In this document: positions 18,601-26,426 of the stretch, piece after piece
Layout of the letters: the number at the start of each line of letters is the position of its first letter
Numbering within the stretch: the first letter of the stretch is position 1
Assembly (NCBI RefSeq): GCF_014196525.1
Contig: NZ_JACIDX010000010.1
Coordinates: 124,001-188,000, forward strand
Source: Novosphingobium sediminicola
GTDB lineage: Bacteria; Pseudomonadota; Alphaproteobacteria; Sphingomonadales; Sphingomonadaceae
Direction: 5' to 3'
Length of the DNA stretch: 64,000 bases
The notes under the pieces: model-generated
The model's database searches: none
The model's input: only the letters and a program-made list of their open reading frames with translations
What the model was told of the DNA's origin: nothing
Position numbers and translations under genes: made by a program

Positions 18601-19243
18601 GGAGCGCGAGAATTTCGGCTTCTATTTCGCCGCCCATCCGGTCGAACAATGGCGCGCCGTGGCCAGCGCCAATGGCGCGCGCAGCCATTCCAGCCTTTTG
18701 GCCAGCGGCGTTGCGGGCCGCACCAGTGCGGTGATGGCCGCCATGGTCGAAAACGTCCAGAAGCGCAAAACCAAGCGCGGCAAGGACTTCATCATGGCCG
18801 ATTTCTCGGATCAGTCGGGCAATTTCTCGGCTTCGTGCTTTGAAGAAACGCTGGTGGACAGCTTCGTGAACTGGGCCAAGGAGGGCGCCTGCGTGCTGCT
18901 TACTGTCGAACTCGACAGCCCCAGCCCGGAGGAGCCGCCGCGCGTGACGGTGCGGGGCGCGCAGGCCCTGTCGGAAATCAAGGCGGCGGCCAAGATGACG
19001 CTGAGCCTTGAAGTGGCGCGGCCCGATGTGTTTGCCGAACTGGCCTCGATCCTGCCGCGCGGCGGGCTGGGCACAGTGGAGGTGCTGTTGAAAACCGGCG
19101 GGGCGCAGGAGCCGCGCCTGCGTCTGGGGCGCGATTTCCTGCTTGATGGCGAATTGACCGATCTGATCGCGGGGCTGGACGGGGTGGCCAATGTCTCGTT
19201 GAAACCAACGCGGGCAGGCGGGCATCTGCGGCTGGTGGCCTGA
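15686..19243 (+). CDS. dnaE: DNA polymerase III alpha subunit (DnaE1)
   Basis: A 1185-residue replicative polymerase. The N-terminal PHP domain begins PLHVYSSFTMLDGAI. The palm holds the catalytic aspartates in PDFDIDFCETRRGEV (about residues 428-440) and the third in IKFDFLGLKTL (about 585). GPGRGSGAGSLVAWAL and YGFNKSHAAAYALLAYQTAW are hallmark DnaE segments. An OB domain lies near residues 1000-1090 before the C-terminal region. PHP metal ligands look degraded (HVYS instead of HxHS, TDRN instead of TDHG), so PHP-linked proofreading is unlikely. It is the replicative type, not the mutagenic DnaE2. Confidence 0.96.
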   Translation: MAHSSYVPLHVYSSFTMLDGAIDPKAMAKLAKKHNFPAMAVTDRNGLYCAPAYAGACKDMGVQPIIGALLSIARPSGEGGGVLPSAPQIDAVVLLAQNEAGWNNLCHLVSKAHLERPLEFDPHVRLSDLDGHTDGLLCLTGAGEGALARMFAEGQNEAALRYADALQVAFPNRLYIEIARTGDPAEDGSEEALIDLAYARDIPLVATNPAHFADAKDSAAHDAMLCIAGSTHVDAPERKRSNPQQWVRSAELMEHLFSDLPEALANTLVIAQRCAFEPPKRKPLLPSLAGDKEGEARMMVDHARAGLAKRLAPYWPGVDEATLDKALAAPEEHYEALRLLGVDESFLEYAKRLDFETGIINRMGFAGYFLIVADFIQWAKQNDIPVGPGRGSGAGSLVAWALTITDLDPLRLGLLFERFLNPERVSMPDFDIDFCETRRGEVIRYVQRKYGADHVAQIITFGKLKARAVLRDTGRILQMSYGQVDRLTKMVPNHPTDPWSLERALNGVQELHREYTNDPEVKRLIDLAMQLEGMPRNSSTHAAGVVIGDRPLEQLVPLYRDPRSDMPVTQFDMKYVENTGLIKFDFLGLKTLSILRKAVDLLGRRGISIDLSTLPWDDSDVYDLLKRGDTVGVFQLESEGMRRTLAAVKPTNFGDIIALVSLYRPGPMDNIPLFGQRKNGMAPIEYPHEKLSGILAETYGIFVYQEQVMQAAQILAGYSLGDADLLRRAMGKKVQAEMDAQRLRFVIGCREVSDIDKDKANELFDIIDKFAGYGFNKSHAAAYALLAYQTAWFKAHYPHEFYAAAMCFDMHQSEKLAIFVDDMRRNGIAVAGPCLNHSEAEFMVEQTADGHQVRYALAGIRNVGEKAMEVVVAERQANGPFKDLADLFTRVPYGSLNRRMLEGLAASGAFDALEPNRAKVMANADMLLAVADEAERTRTSGQHGLFGGEDAGAGAIRLNEATPWSRSDQMAKERENFGFYFAAHPVEQWRAVASANGARSHSSLLASGVAGRTSAVMAAMVENVQKRKTKRGKDFIMADFSDQSGNFSASCFEETLVDSFVNWAKEGACVLLTVELDSPSPEEPPRVTVRGAQALSEIKAAAKMTLSLEVARPDVFAELASILPRGGLGTVEVLLKTGGAQEPRLRLGRDFLLDGELTDLIAGLDGVANVSLKPTRAGGHLRLVA

Positions 19244-20323
19244 TCAAAACAGCGCCATCTGGCCATCGCGGCGCGGCGGGCGGAACTGGGTGATGTCCAG
19301 ATCTGCGCGGTGGTCGCCAAGGCCCAATCGCGCCTTGGCAATGCGAAAGCGCGCGCGGATCAGATCTGCCCAGACGCCCTGCGGCTTCATTCGGGTGAAG
19401 AAATCGCTCTGATAATCGGCCCCGCCGCGCAGCGATTGCACGATATGCATGACCTTGTCCGCGCGGTCGGGGAAATGCGCCTCCAGCCATTCGCGAAACA
19501 GCGGTGCGACCTCATGGGGCAGGCGCAGCATGATCCAGCTTGCCCCGCGCACCCCGCGCGCGGCGGCTTCTTCCAGAATGCGCTCGATCCATTCCTCGGT
19601 GATCGCGGGCACGATGGGCGAGACGTTGACCCAGACCGGCACCCCCGCCGCGCTCAATTTCTCGATTGCGTCCAAACGCTTGAAGGGACTTGCCGCGCGC
19701 GGTTCGAGCAGGCGCGACAGCCGCGCATCCAGCGACGTCACCGAAATCGCCACCGCCGTCAGCCGACGCTGTGCCAGTTCGGCCAACAGGTCGAGATCAT
19801 GCAGCACCCGGTCGGATTTGGTGGTGATCGTGACGGGATGGCGCGTTTCAAGGCACACCTCCAATATCTGCCGCGTCAGGCGATAGCGCGCCTCGATCGG
19901 TTGATAGGGATCGGTGTTCGTCCCCATCGCAATCGGCGCGGGGGAATAGCCGCGCGCGCTCAATTCCCGTCGCAACAGCCGCGCCGCCTCGGGTTTGGCA
20001 AACAGGCGGCTTTCAAAATCCAGTCCCGGCGAGAGGTCGAGATAGGCATGGGTGGGCCGGGCATAGCAATAGATGCAGCCATGCTCACACCCGCGATAGG
20101 CGTTGATCGAACGGTCGAAAGGCACATCGGGCGACTTGTTGCGCGAGATGATCTTGCGCGCGGCCTCTTCGGTAACGGTGGTGCGCAGCGGCGGCGGGCC
20201 GCCATCGACATCCTCCAGCGCATCCAACCAGTCGCCATCCGCCTCGCGCCCGGGCAGGGCAAAGCGGGTGGAGAGCGCGCCGCTTTGCGCGCCGCGGCCG
20301 CGGGGAGGGGGAGACGAAACCAT
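19244..20323 (-). CDS. Radical SAM protein, PA0069/SplB-like family
   Basis: A 359-residue iron-sulfur enzyme. The cluster-binding motif is CEHGCIYC in NAYRGCEHGCIYCYARPTH. The conserved MGTNTDPYQPIE and TKSDRVLHDLDLL segments mark the family related to spore photoproduct lyase. The reaction is unknown; members often sit near DNA metabolism genes, as here next to dnaE, on which this gene converges. The ATG at 20323 is preferred because the protein then begins with the disordered basic leader usual for the family. An in-frame ATG at 20350 is possible. Confidence 0.85.
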   Translation of the reverse strand: MVSSPPPRGRGAQSGALSTRFALPGREADGDWLDALEDVDGGPPPLRTTVTEEAARKIISRNKSPDVPFDRSINAYRGCEHGCIYCYARPTHAYLDLSPGLDFESRLFAKPEAARLLRRELSARGYSPAPIAMGTNTDPYQPIEARYRLTRQILEVCLETRHPVTITTKSDRVLHDLDLLAELAQRRLTAVAISVTSLDARLSRLLEPRAASPFKRLDAIEKLSAAGVPVWVNVSPIVPAITEEWIERILEEAAARGVRGASWIMLRLPHEVAPLFREWLEAHFPDRADKVMHIVQSLRGGADYQSDFFTRMKPQGVWADLIRARFRIAKARLGLGDHRADLDITQFRPPRRDGQMALF

Positions 20324-20425
20324 GGCGCATAAAGAACATAAAAAGAACAAATGCGCAAGCGCTGGCTATTGCGCCCCGCGCCGACTAAACAGATCCGCGA
20401 CGTTCTCTTATCCGGAATCCCTTCC

Positions 20426-21304
20426 ATGTCCGCGCCTTACGCCAGCCTGATTCCCACCGATGCCGACCGCCTTGCGCTCTATTTGGCGCGAATCGGCCTT
20501 GCCGCCCCGGTCAAACCCACCGCCGAGGGGTTGGCTGTTCTCCAGCGCGCGCATCGCATGAACATCGGCTTTGAAAACATGGATGTCATGCTTGGGCGCG
20601 GGATCAGCCTCGATCCCGATGCGATCTTTGGCAAGTTGGTGATGGGTGCGCGTGGCGGCTATTGCTTTGAGCAGAACTGGCTGTTCGGCACGATGCTGGC
20701 GCAGATGGGCTTTGCCAACCGGCCCTTGCTGGCGCGGGTCTGGCTGGGCCTGCCCGAGGATGCTCCTGCCTCGCCGCTGACCCATACGTTCCGGCTGGTC
20801 GATCTGGATGAGCAGGCGTGGATTGCCGACGCAGGTTTCGGCGGCTCCTATGTGCCGCCCATGCCGCTGACCGATGGTGCAACGGCCCAGACCTCCGACG
20901 GAGCGCAGCATCGCATCACCCGCCATAGCGCGCCCGGTTCGTTAGCGGGCGAATGGCTGGTCGAACGTCTTGGCCCCGCCGCCGCCACCGATGGCCGCGC
21001 CACCGCGCCGGGATGGCAGAAACAATATAGTTTCAACCTCAACGAAGTTGCGCCCATCGACCTTGAACTGTCAAACCACTGGACCTTTACCAAGCCCGAG
21101 ACGCGCTTCACCACGGCATGGATCGCCTCGATCGTGCTGGAGGACGGCTTTGCCGCGCTCAACGGGCGGCGGTTGACCATGTATGCGGGCGGGCGCGGCG
21201 ATGTCATGGATATCGCCCATGCGCAGGACTGGCGCGCGATGCTGGCCGATCTGTTTCGGGTGGAGTTGAGCGAGGATGAGGTGGCGGGGTTGAGGGTGTT
21301 TTAG
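20426..21304 (+). CDS. nat: Arylamine N-acetyltransferase
   Basis: A 292-residue enzyme transferring acetyl from acetyl-CoA to arylamines or hydrazines. The cysteine protease-like triad is visible: Cys in RGGYCFEQN, His in LTHTFRLVDL and Asp in WIADAGFGG. The N-terminal NIGFENMDV is also typical. The frame is open upstream to 20351 but homology starts at the ATG at 20426. Divergent from the radical SAM gene. Downstream is the third hairpin-repeat block. Confidence 0.93.
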   Translation: MSAPYASLIPTDADRLALYLARIGLAAPVKPTAEGLAVLQRAHRMNIGFENMDVMLGRGISLDPDAIFGKLVMGARGGYCFEQNWLFGTMLAQMGFANRPLLARVWLGLPEDAPASPLTHTFRLVDLDEQAWIADAGFGGSYVPPMPLTDGATAQTSDGAQHRITRHSAPGSLAGEWLVERLGPAAATDGRATAPGWQKQYSFNLNEVAPIDLELSNHWTFTKPETRFTTAWIASIVLEDGFAALNGRRLTMYAGGRGDVMDIAHAQDWRAMLADLFRVELSEDEVAGLRVF

Positions 21305-21310
21305 AGGATA

Positions 21311-21472
21311 AATGCGAGGGTCTGGACCCTCGCGCTCCCGTTACTGTCTGCGTTACGTAAAGGGTTCGACGAAAGGGTGTCGGACGCTGCGTTAGAGTTT
21401 TAATAGCCTGCGGCGCCAATCAGCACCATTAACGTGATTGCAAAGGGACGAGTCCCTTTGCCCGCCGGAGGC
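21311..21472. repeat. Composite hairpin repeat, copy 3 (inverted C, half B, inverted A)
   Basis: Module C appears inverted at 21311-21391 (stem GCGAGGGT/ACCCTCGC at 21314-21333). Half of module B follows at 21405-21417, and an inverted module A at 21436-21472. In this A copy the stem is GCAAAGGGAC/GTCCCTTTGC: both arms have changed relative to the GGGTC/GACCC copies, so pairing is kept. Confidence 0.8.
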
Positions 21473-21495
21473 ACAGAACCCGCTTCATCCTTTCT

Positions 21496-22035
21496 TCAAA
21501 CTTCCTTCAACCTCGGCATCAACTCAACAAAGTTGCAAGGCCGGTTCCTGCTGTCCAACTGCTCGAACAGGATTCCGTCCCACCCATCCTTCACCGCACC
21601 ATTCGAACCGGGCAGGGCAAAGATATAGGTCGCGCCCGCCATGATCGCCATGGCGCGCGATTGGACGGTGCTGGTGCCGATGGATTTGTACGAGAGCCAG
21701 CGGAAGAGTTCGCCAAAGCCGGGGATCAGCTTGCCGCTGTGGGCGATGATGATCTGGTCCAGCGCCTCGGGCGTTACGTCGCGTCCGGTCAGGCCCGTAC
21801 CGCCTGTCGAGATCACACAGTCGATTTCCGGGTCGTCGATCCATGCGTCCAATTGCGCCACCAGCGCGGGCACATCCTCGCGCAGGATCTTGCGCGTGGC
21901 CAGAACATGGCCCTTGTCCGCAATGCGTTGGGCCAGAATGTCGCCGCTGGTATCATTGTCCAATGTGCGCGTGTCCGACAGCGTCAAGAGCGCGATGCGG
22001 ATCGGTTTGAACTCGCGGGTTTCGTCAATGGCCAT
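21496..22035 (-). CDS. moaB: Molybdenum cofactor biosynthesis protein MoaB
   Basis: A 179-residue member of the MoaB/Mog family, which adenylates molybdopterin before molybdate insertion. It has the family motifs ISTGGTGLTGRDVTPEAL and FALPGSNGAVKDGWDGIL, and the core SDTRTLDNDTSGDIL. MoaB proteins can lack activity when a separate MogA is present; no other molybdenum genes are visible here. It lies 14 bases after the lytic transglycosylase stop and is probably in the same minus-strand operon. Confidence 0.93.
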   Translation of the reverse strand: MAIDETREFKPIRIALLTLSDTRTLDNDTSGDILAQRIADKGHVLATRKILREDVPALVAQLDAWIDDPEIDCVISTGGTGLTGRDVTPEALDQIIIAHSGKLIPGFGELFRWLSYKSIGTSTVQSRAMAIMAGATYIFALPGSNGAVKDGWDGILFEQLDSRNRPCNFVELMPRLKEV

Positions 22036-22049
22036 CGGCGCCCTCCTTA

Positions 22050-23933
22050 TTATGGAGTGGCTTGGTAGCCGTTCATGCCCGGGCCTGCAATCACGCCATT
22101 AGCGGCCATTTTGACCCCGCGCGCGCCATCGAGGCCGGGGAAGGTCGGCCACAGGCCCTGCGCCAGCGCGGTGCGGCTTTCCGACGTGCCGCCAGCCTGC
22201 CGCTCATACATCCAGTAATTGCGCAGCACCGTGGCGACATAGCCGCGGGTTTCCCAATAGGGCACCGATTCCATCCAGAGCATCGGGTCGCCGCCGTCAT
22301 GGATCTGCGTGTTCCAGCGCGCCACGGGCAGCGGCCCGGCATTATAGGCCGCCATCACCTTGGGCAGCAGGCCCTGCGTGGCGGCGCTGTTTTTCAACGC
22401 CTGCAAATGCTGTTGGCCAAAGGCCAGATTCACATCGGGTCGCGTCAGATCGCCCACCGAGCCGGAAACACCCAGCGCCGCAGCATGATCGCGCGCGGCG
22501 GCGGGCATGATCTGCATCAGCCCGCGCGCGCCTGCGCTGGACAGGGCGGTGGCGCGGAAGGCCGATTCCTGAAGCGTATGGGCCAAAACCAGTGCCGGAT
22601 CGACCTGCCAGCCGGTGGCCGGGGTCCATTTGGGCGTGGGGAAACGACTTGCTGGGGCAGGCGCCGCGCCGCCGGGCGCGTTGTATGCCATCCACAATTG
22701 CGTGGCGGGTAGGCCCAGATCGCGCGCAAGACGCGACAGGGGCTGATACTGATCCGCGCTGCCGATGCGGGCCTGATGGCGCAGCACATCATCGGCCAGC
22801 CCGTCCTCGCCAATTTCGGCCAGAGCCACGGCGGCGCGGATATTGGGATTTTCGCGCAGGGATTGCCAGTCGGCGGCGGTGAAATCGGGCGTTGAATGGC
22901 CGGTGGGCAGGCGCAGGCCGAGTTGTTCGGCGGCGATCATGCCATAGAGCGTTTCATCGAGCCGCGCCGCCGCGCGCAGCGGCGTCGAGGCCATTTCGGG
23001 CTGGCGGCAACGCACCTGCGCGCGCGCCTGCCAATAATAGGCGGCGGCGGTCAACTCACTGTTGGTCGAACCCTTGGCTGTGCGGGAAAAAGCCTCGCCC
23101 GCGTTCAGGCAATCGCCCAGCCGCCACGCAGCAAGGCCCGCCACCCACGACCCTTCGGCCACCCATGCGCCGGACATGGGCGCGCTGTTGTCGCCAATGG
23201 ATGAAGCCAGCGCAAAGGCGTCGGCATCCTGATTGTTGATGTAATAGGCCCATGCGACCTTTTGCCGCCATTCGGCGCGCGCCTCGGCCGAGAGCGTGGC
23301 ATCGACGCCATCGAGCAGCAGTCGTGCGCCCAGCGGATCGTCCAGCTTGATCTTGTCATTGATGCCCTGCGCGATGGTGGCGGGCATAGTGCCGTCGGCA
23401 ATGCTGCGCGGGCGGGCGCGGCGTGGGGCGTTGGGCTGGGTATAAAGCGCCTGCGGCAGGGGCAGGGTGGGCAGCGCGGTGCCGCCGCGTTTGATGGCCA
23501 GTGCGGCGATCTGCTCGGCCTCGGGCAGCGTGGGATTGGCGTTCAGCCAGTCGGTCAGCGTGGCCAGATCAATGCGGGGCGAGCCCTGTGCCAGATAATA
23601 TTCCGCCCGCGCCGAGCCATGCAACGGTCCATCGGGGCGCTCGGCAAACATGGATTGAACCCGCGCCCAATCCTGCCGCTTGATCGCGCCGAATATGTCC
23701 TTGTACCAGGCGCGTTCATCTTCGGTCAGCAGTTTGGGCACAGCAGAGCGCGAGACACGGCTCATGAAATAATCGGCGGCGGCGGAATTGGCGGCGGCCG
23801 GCTGCGCTCCGGCGACGGACGCCAATCCGGCAAGGGCGCAAAGCAACGCGCGCGCAGACCCAGCCTTTTGTCGATCCCGTAACCGCAAAATCAATCCCTT
23901 ATTCCGTCTCGTTATTCGGCCCAATGCAGCCAA
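22050..23933 (-). CDS. slt: Soluble lytic murein transglycosylase (Slt70-like)
   Basis: Up to 627 residues, a periplasmic peptidoglycan-cleaving enzyme making 1,6-anhydro ends. A long alpha-helical superhelix occupies the first about 440 residues. The GH23 domain follows with the catalytic Glu in HTLQESAFRATALSSAGARGLMQIMP and the AYNAGPLPVARW segment. The outermost start is the ATG at 23933, which overlaps the preceding gene. A TTG at 23888, six bases after AAGGGA, would put a clean signal peptide (RLRDRQKAGSARALLCALAG) at the N-terminus and is a real alternative. Confidence 0.88.
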   Translation of the reverse strand: MAALGRITRRNKGLILRLRDRQKAGSARALLCALAGLASVAGAQPAAANSAAADYFMSRVSRSAVPKLLTEDERAWYKDIFGAIKRQDWARVQSMFAERPDGPLHGSARAEYYLAQGSPRIDLATLTDWLNANPTLPEAEQIAALAIKRGGTALPTLPLPQALYTQPNAPRRARPRSIADGTMPATIAQGINDKIKLDDPLGARLLLDGVDATLSAEARAEWRQKVAWAYYINNQDADAFALASSIGDNSAPMSGAWVAEGSWVAGLAAWRLGDCLNAGEAFSRTAKGSTNSELTAAAYYWQARAQVRCRQPEMASTPLRAAARLDETLYGMIAAEQLGLRLPTGHSTPDFTAADWQSLRENPNIRAAVALAEIGEDGLADDVLRHQARIGSADQYQPLSRLARDLGLPATQLWMAYNAPGGAAPAPASRFPTPKWTPATGWQVDPALVLAHTLQESAFRATALSSAGARGLMQIMPAAARDHAAALGVSGSVGDLTRPDVNLAFGQQHLQALKNSAATQGLLPKVMAAYNAGPLPVARWNTQIHDGGDPMLWMESVPYWETRGYVATVLRNYWMYERQAGGTSESRTALAQGLWPTFPGLDGARGVKMAANGVIAGPGMNGYQATP

Positions 23934-24685
23934 CTGCGCCAGAAACCGGCCTTACGCCGGGGGTTTTCCAGCAACATGCCCAGATCCTGAGCGGCCAGAA
24001 CGGGCGTGCCGATGGCCTCCGGGCTGCCATTTCCTGCCTCACTTTGGTTAATCGGTGATAAAAGGGCAGGCTTTTGCGATGGGTCGTGGCCGAGCAGCGG
24101 CAGGATGCGATCACCCAGCAGGAGCAGGCGGCGCGGCGCGGCCAGCGCGATATGATGGGCCAGAATCGCGCCCATCCCTTCATGGCGCAGCAGATCCCAA
24201 TCGGGCGCAGGCATCGCGCGGGGCAGCGCAGCGGCAATGTAGCAATCCTGCGCGCTCAAACTCATCACGCGCAGCATAGCCTCCAGCAGCTTGCCCTGCG
24301 GCCCCGACAGCAACTCGCCCATTTCGGCATCCATGCTTTCAGGCATGGGCACCACCACCATCAGCGCCGCCCCGGCATTCCCGCGCGGGGCCACCCGGCC
24401 CGAGGTGCCGGTGGGGTCCAAGGTCGGCTCACCCATCCACCATGGCGCAAAATCGGCCAGTGTTTTGGGCCATTGCCCAACCTCTCCGCCAAGGCGCGGG
24501 CGGGGCGGGGGAGGCGGCGGTTCGGGCTTGGCCCGCATCATAGGCGGGGGCGGCGGGGCGCCTTCCTGCGCGATCTCCTCCAGCCATTCCTGCGGCTCGT
24601 CGCTATAGGCATAGCTGACCCCGGCCTCGCGCCACCAATCGAGCGCGGCGGCGATCTGGGCCGAGAGGGGGGGGGAAGCGGTCAT
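23912..24685 (-). CDS. Diverged uracil-DNA glycosylase-superfamily protein
   Basis: A 257-residue protein with the layout of a family 4/5 uracil-DNA glycosylase. The core is weak: the usual GEAPG active-site motif is replaced by VVPMPESMDAEM followed by GPQGKLLEAML, and the terminal HPS motif is HDPSQKP. Only one cysteine is seen, so the four-cysteine Fe-S cluster is absent. A Pro-rich linker with runs of PPPPP lies at about residues 45-65. It may be an inactive or altered-specificity member. It overlaps the transglycosylase start by 22 bases. The start at 24685 (MTASPPL) is chosen over 24706. Confidence 0.7.
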   Translation of the reverse strand: MTASPPLSAQIAAALDWWREAGVSYAYSDEPQEWLEEIAQEGAPPPPPMMRAKPEPPPPPPRPRLGGEVGQWPKTLADFAPWWMGEPTLDPTGTSGRVAPRGNAGAALMVVVPMPESMDAEMGELLSGPQGKLLEAMLRVMSLSAQDCYIAAALPRAMPAPDWDLLRHEGMGAILAHHIALAAPRRLLLLGDRILPLLGHDPSQKPALLSPINQSEAGNGSPEAIGTPVLAAQDLGMLLENPRRKAGFWRSWLHWAE

Positions 24686-24789
24686 TGCGCGCCTGATTGG
24701 CGGCATTGGGGGCGGATGACAAGTGCTGTAAGGTATTTCCTTACAAAGGCGTCTTGCTTGCGCCGGGCGCTCGGGCCATGGGAGGCGCC

Positions 24790-25617
24790 ATGGAACCCAG
24801 CGATTTCCCCCTCTCCGAAACGGCTTATGCCAAGATCAACCTTGCGCTCCACGTGCGCCGCCGCCGCGAGGATGGCTATCACGAGCTGGAAACGCTGTTT
24901 GCCTTCGTCGATGCGGGCGATGCGTTGAGCGCGATGCCTGCGGGCGGAGATTCGCTGGCGATCACGGGGGAATTCTCGCCCTTGCTGGCCGGTGAGGAGA
25001 GCAATCTGGTGCTGGACGCGCTGGCGCTGATCCCGCGTGATGGCGGCTGGGCGGTGGCGTTGGACAAGGCTTTGCCGGTTGCGGCGGGGCTGGGCGGAGG
25101 ATCGGCCGACGTGGGCGCGGTTTTCCGTATGGCGCGGCGGGCGGGGGTTTTGCCTGAGGATTGGCATGGGCTGGCCGCCGGGTTGGGGGCCGATGTGCCT
25201 GCCTGCGTGGAAAGCGTGGCGATGGTCGGGCGCGGCACGGGGACGGAACTGGAACCGGCGCCCGAGGATCTGAAGGGCTGCCCGGTGCTGCTGGTCAATC
25301 CGCGCGTGCCACTGCCAACCGGCCCGGTGTTTAAGGCGTGGGACCGCGTCGATCGCGGCGCCATGCCGCAGGGCAGCGCGCGAGAGATTGCTCTGCATGG
25401 CCGCAACGATCTGGAGGCGCCCGCGATTTCGATCTGTCCGCCGGTGGCCGATGTGTTGGCGGCATTGGGGCAAACGGGGGCTTGGCTTGCGCGCATGTCG
25501 GGTTCGGGCGCGACTTGTTTTGCGCTGTTCGACGATGTGGCCGCGCGCGATGAGGCTGCCGCCCGGATCGCCGCGCATCATCCGCAATGGTGGCAAATGG
25601 CGGGGCTGCTGCGATGA
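24790..25617 (+). CDS. ispE: 4-diphosphocytidyl-2-C-methyl-D-erythritol kinase
   Basis: A 275-residue GHMP kinase of the non-mevalonate isoprenoid pathway. AYAKINLALHVRRRREDGYHELETLF is the substrate-binding start, and LPVAAGLGGGSADVGA near residue 95-110 is the ATP-binding glycine loop. MSGSGATCFALF near the end is the third GHMP motif. GGAGG precedes the ATG at 24790. The next gene starts inside its stop codon (ATGA), so the two are coupled. Confidence 0.94.
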   Translation: MEPSDFPLSETAYAKINLALHVRRRREDGYHELETLFAFVDAGDALSAMPAGGDSLAITGEFSPLLAGEESNLVLDALALIPRDGGWAVALDKALPVAAGLGGGSADVGAVFRMARRAGVLPEDWHGLAAGLGADVPACVESVAMVGRGTGTELEPAPEDLKGCPVLLVNPRVPLPTGPVFKAWDRVDRGAMPQGSAREIALHGRNDLEAPAISICPPVADVLAALGQTGAWLARMSGSGATCFALFDDVAARDEAAARIAAHHPQWWQMAGLLR

Positions 25618-26348
25618 TCGCGCGCGAAACCGACGCCTATCGCCTGTTTGGAGAGCCCAAGTTCGGCGGCATCCTGATCGTGTCCGACCATGCCAGCAAC
25701 CGTGTCCCCGAGGGCGTGGATCTTGGCATCGCGCCCGAATTGATGGACCAGCATATTGCCGTGGACATCGGCGTGGGCGCGATTGCGCAGATCATGGCCC
25801 AGCGCCCCGGCATTGCCGCCTATTGCGCCCATGTCAGCCGCCTCGTCTGCGATCTCAACCGGGGCGACCATCAGGCCGCAACCATCCCGCATGTCAGCGA
25901 TGGCCATGCGATCCCCGGCAATGACCTGACGCCTGAGGCGCGCGAGGCCCGTCTGGCGCGGTTTCACCATCCCTATCATGGGGCGCTTTCGCAATTGCTG
26001 AATGATGCGCCGCCCGCGCTGATCCTCTCGCTGCATTCTTTTACGCCGCGTCTGGCCACCAGCGACGAGGCGCGCCCGTGGCATATCGGCGTCCTGTATA
26101 ATGAGGATGACCGCGCCGCGCGGATCGCCATTCCGCTGCTGGAGGCCGAGGGGCTGATCGTGGGCGATCAATTGCCCTATTCGGGCCGCGTGCTGAATTA
26201 CACGATGAACCGCCATGCCGAGGCTGAGGGTCGCCCCTATCTGGGCGTCGAGATTCGTCAGGACCTGATTGGCGATGCCGCAGGGCAGGCGCTATGGGCC
26301 AACCGTATGGCGGACATTTGTAATAAAGTTGCGCTAAATCTTCCCTGA
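25614..26348 (+). CDS. N-formylglutamate amidohydrolase family protein
   Basis: A 244-residue zinc hydrolase of the FGase family. It has the family motifs ILIVSDHASNRVPEGVDLG, SRLVCDLNR and LSLHSFTPR, with acidic and histidine residues that would bind zinc. The classical role is the last step of histidine degradation through formylglutamate, but no hut genes are near, and many such proteins act on other N-acyl or amide substrates. It overlaps ispE by four bases. ilvD follows 78 bases later. Confidence 0.88.
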   Translation: MIARETDAYRLFGEPKFGGILIVSDHASNRVPEGVDLGIAPELMDQHIAVDIGVGAIAQIMAQRPGIAAYCAHVSRLVCDLNRGDHQAATIPHVSDGHAIPGNDLTPEAREARLARFHHPYHGALSQLLNDAPPALILSLHSFTPRLATSDEARPWHIGVLYNEDDRAARIAIPLLEAEGLIVGDQLPYSGRVLNYTMNRHAEAEGRPYLGVEIRQDLIGDAAGQALWANRMADICNKVALNLP

Positions 26349-26426
26349 TTGCAATTTTCACATTGCCACTTGCGCAGCCCTTTAGTAGGGGCGCAAACGT
26401 CTTCCCGAGTCTGCCGGAGTATCCCC

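Noticed and set aside
24053..24928. Plus-strand frames over the UDG-like gene
   Set aside because: They lack domains and overlap the ispE start in another frame.
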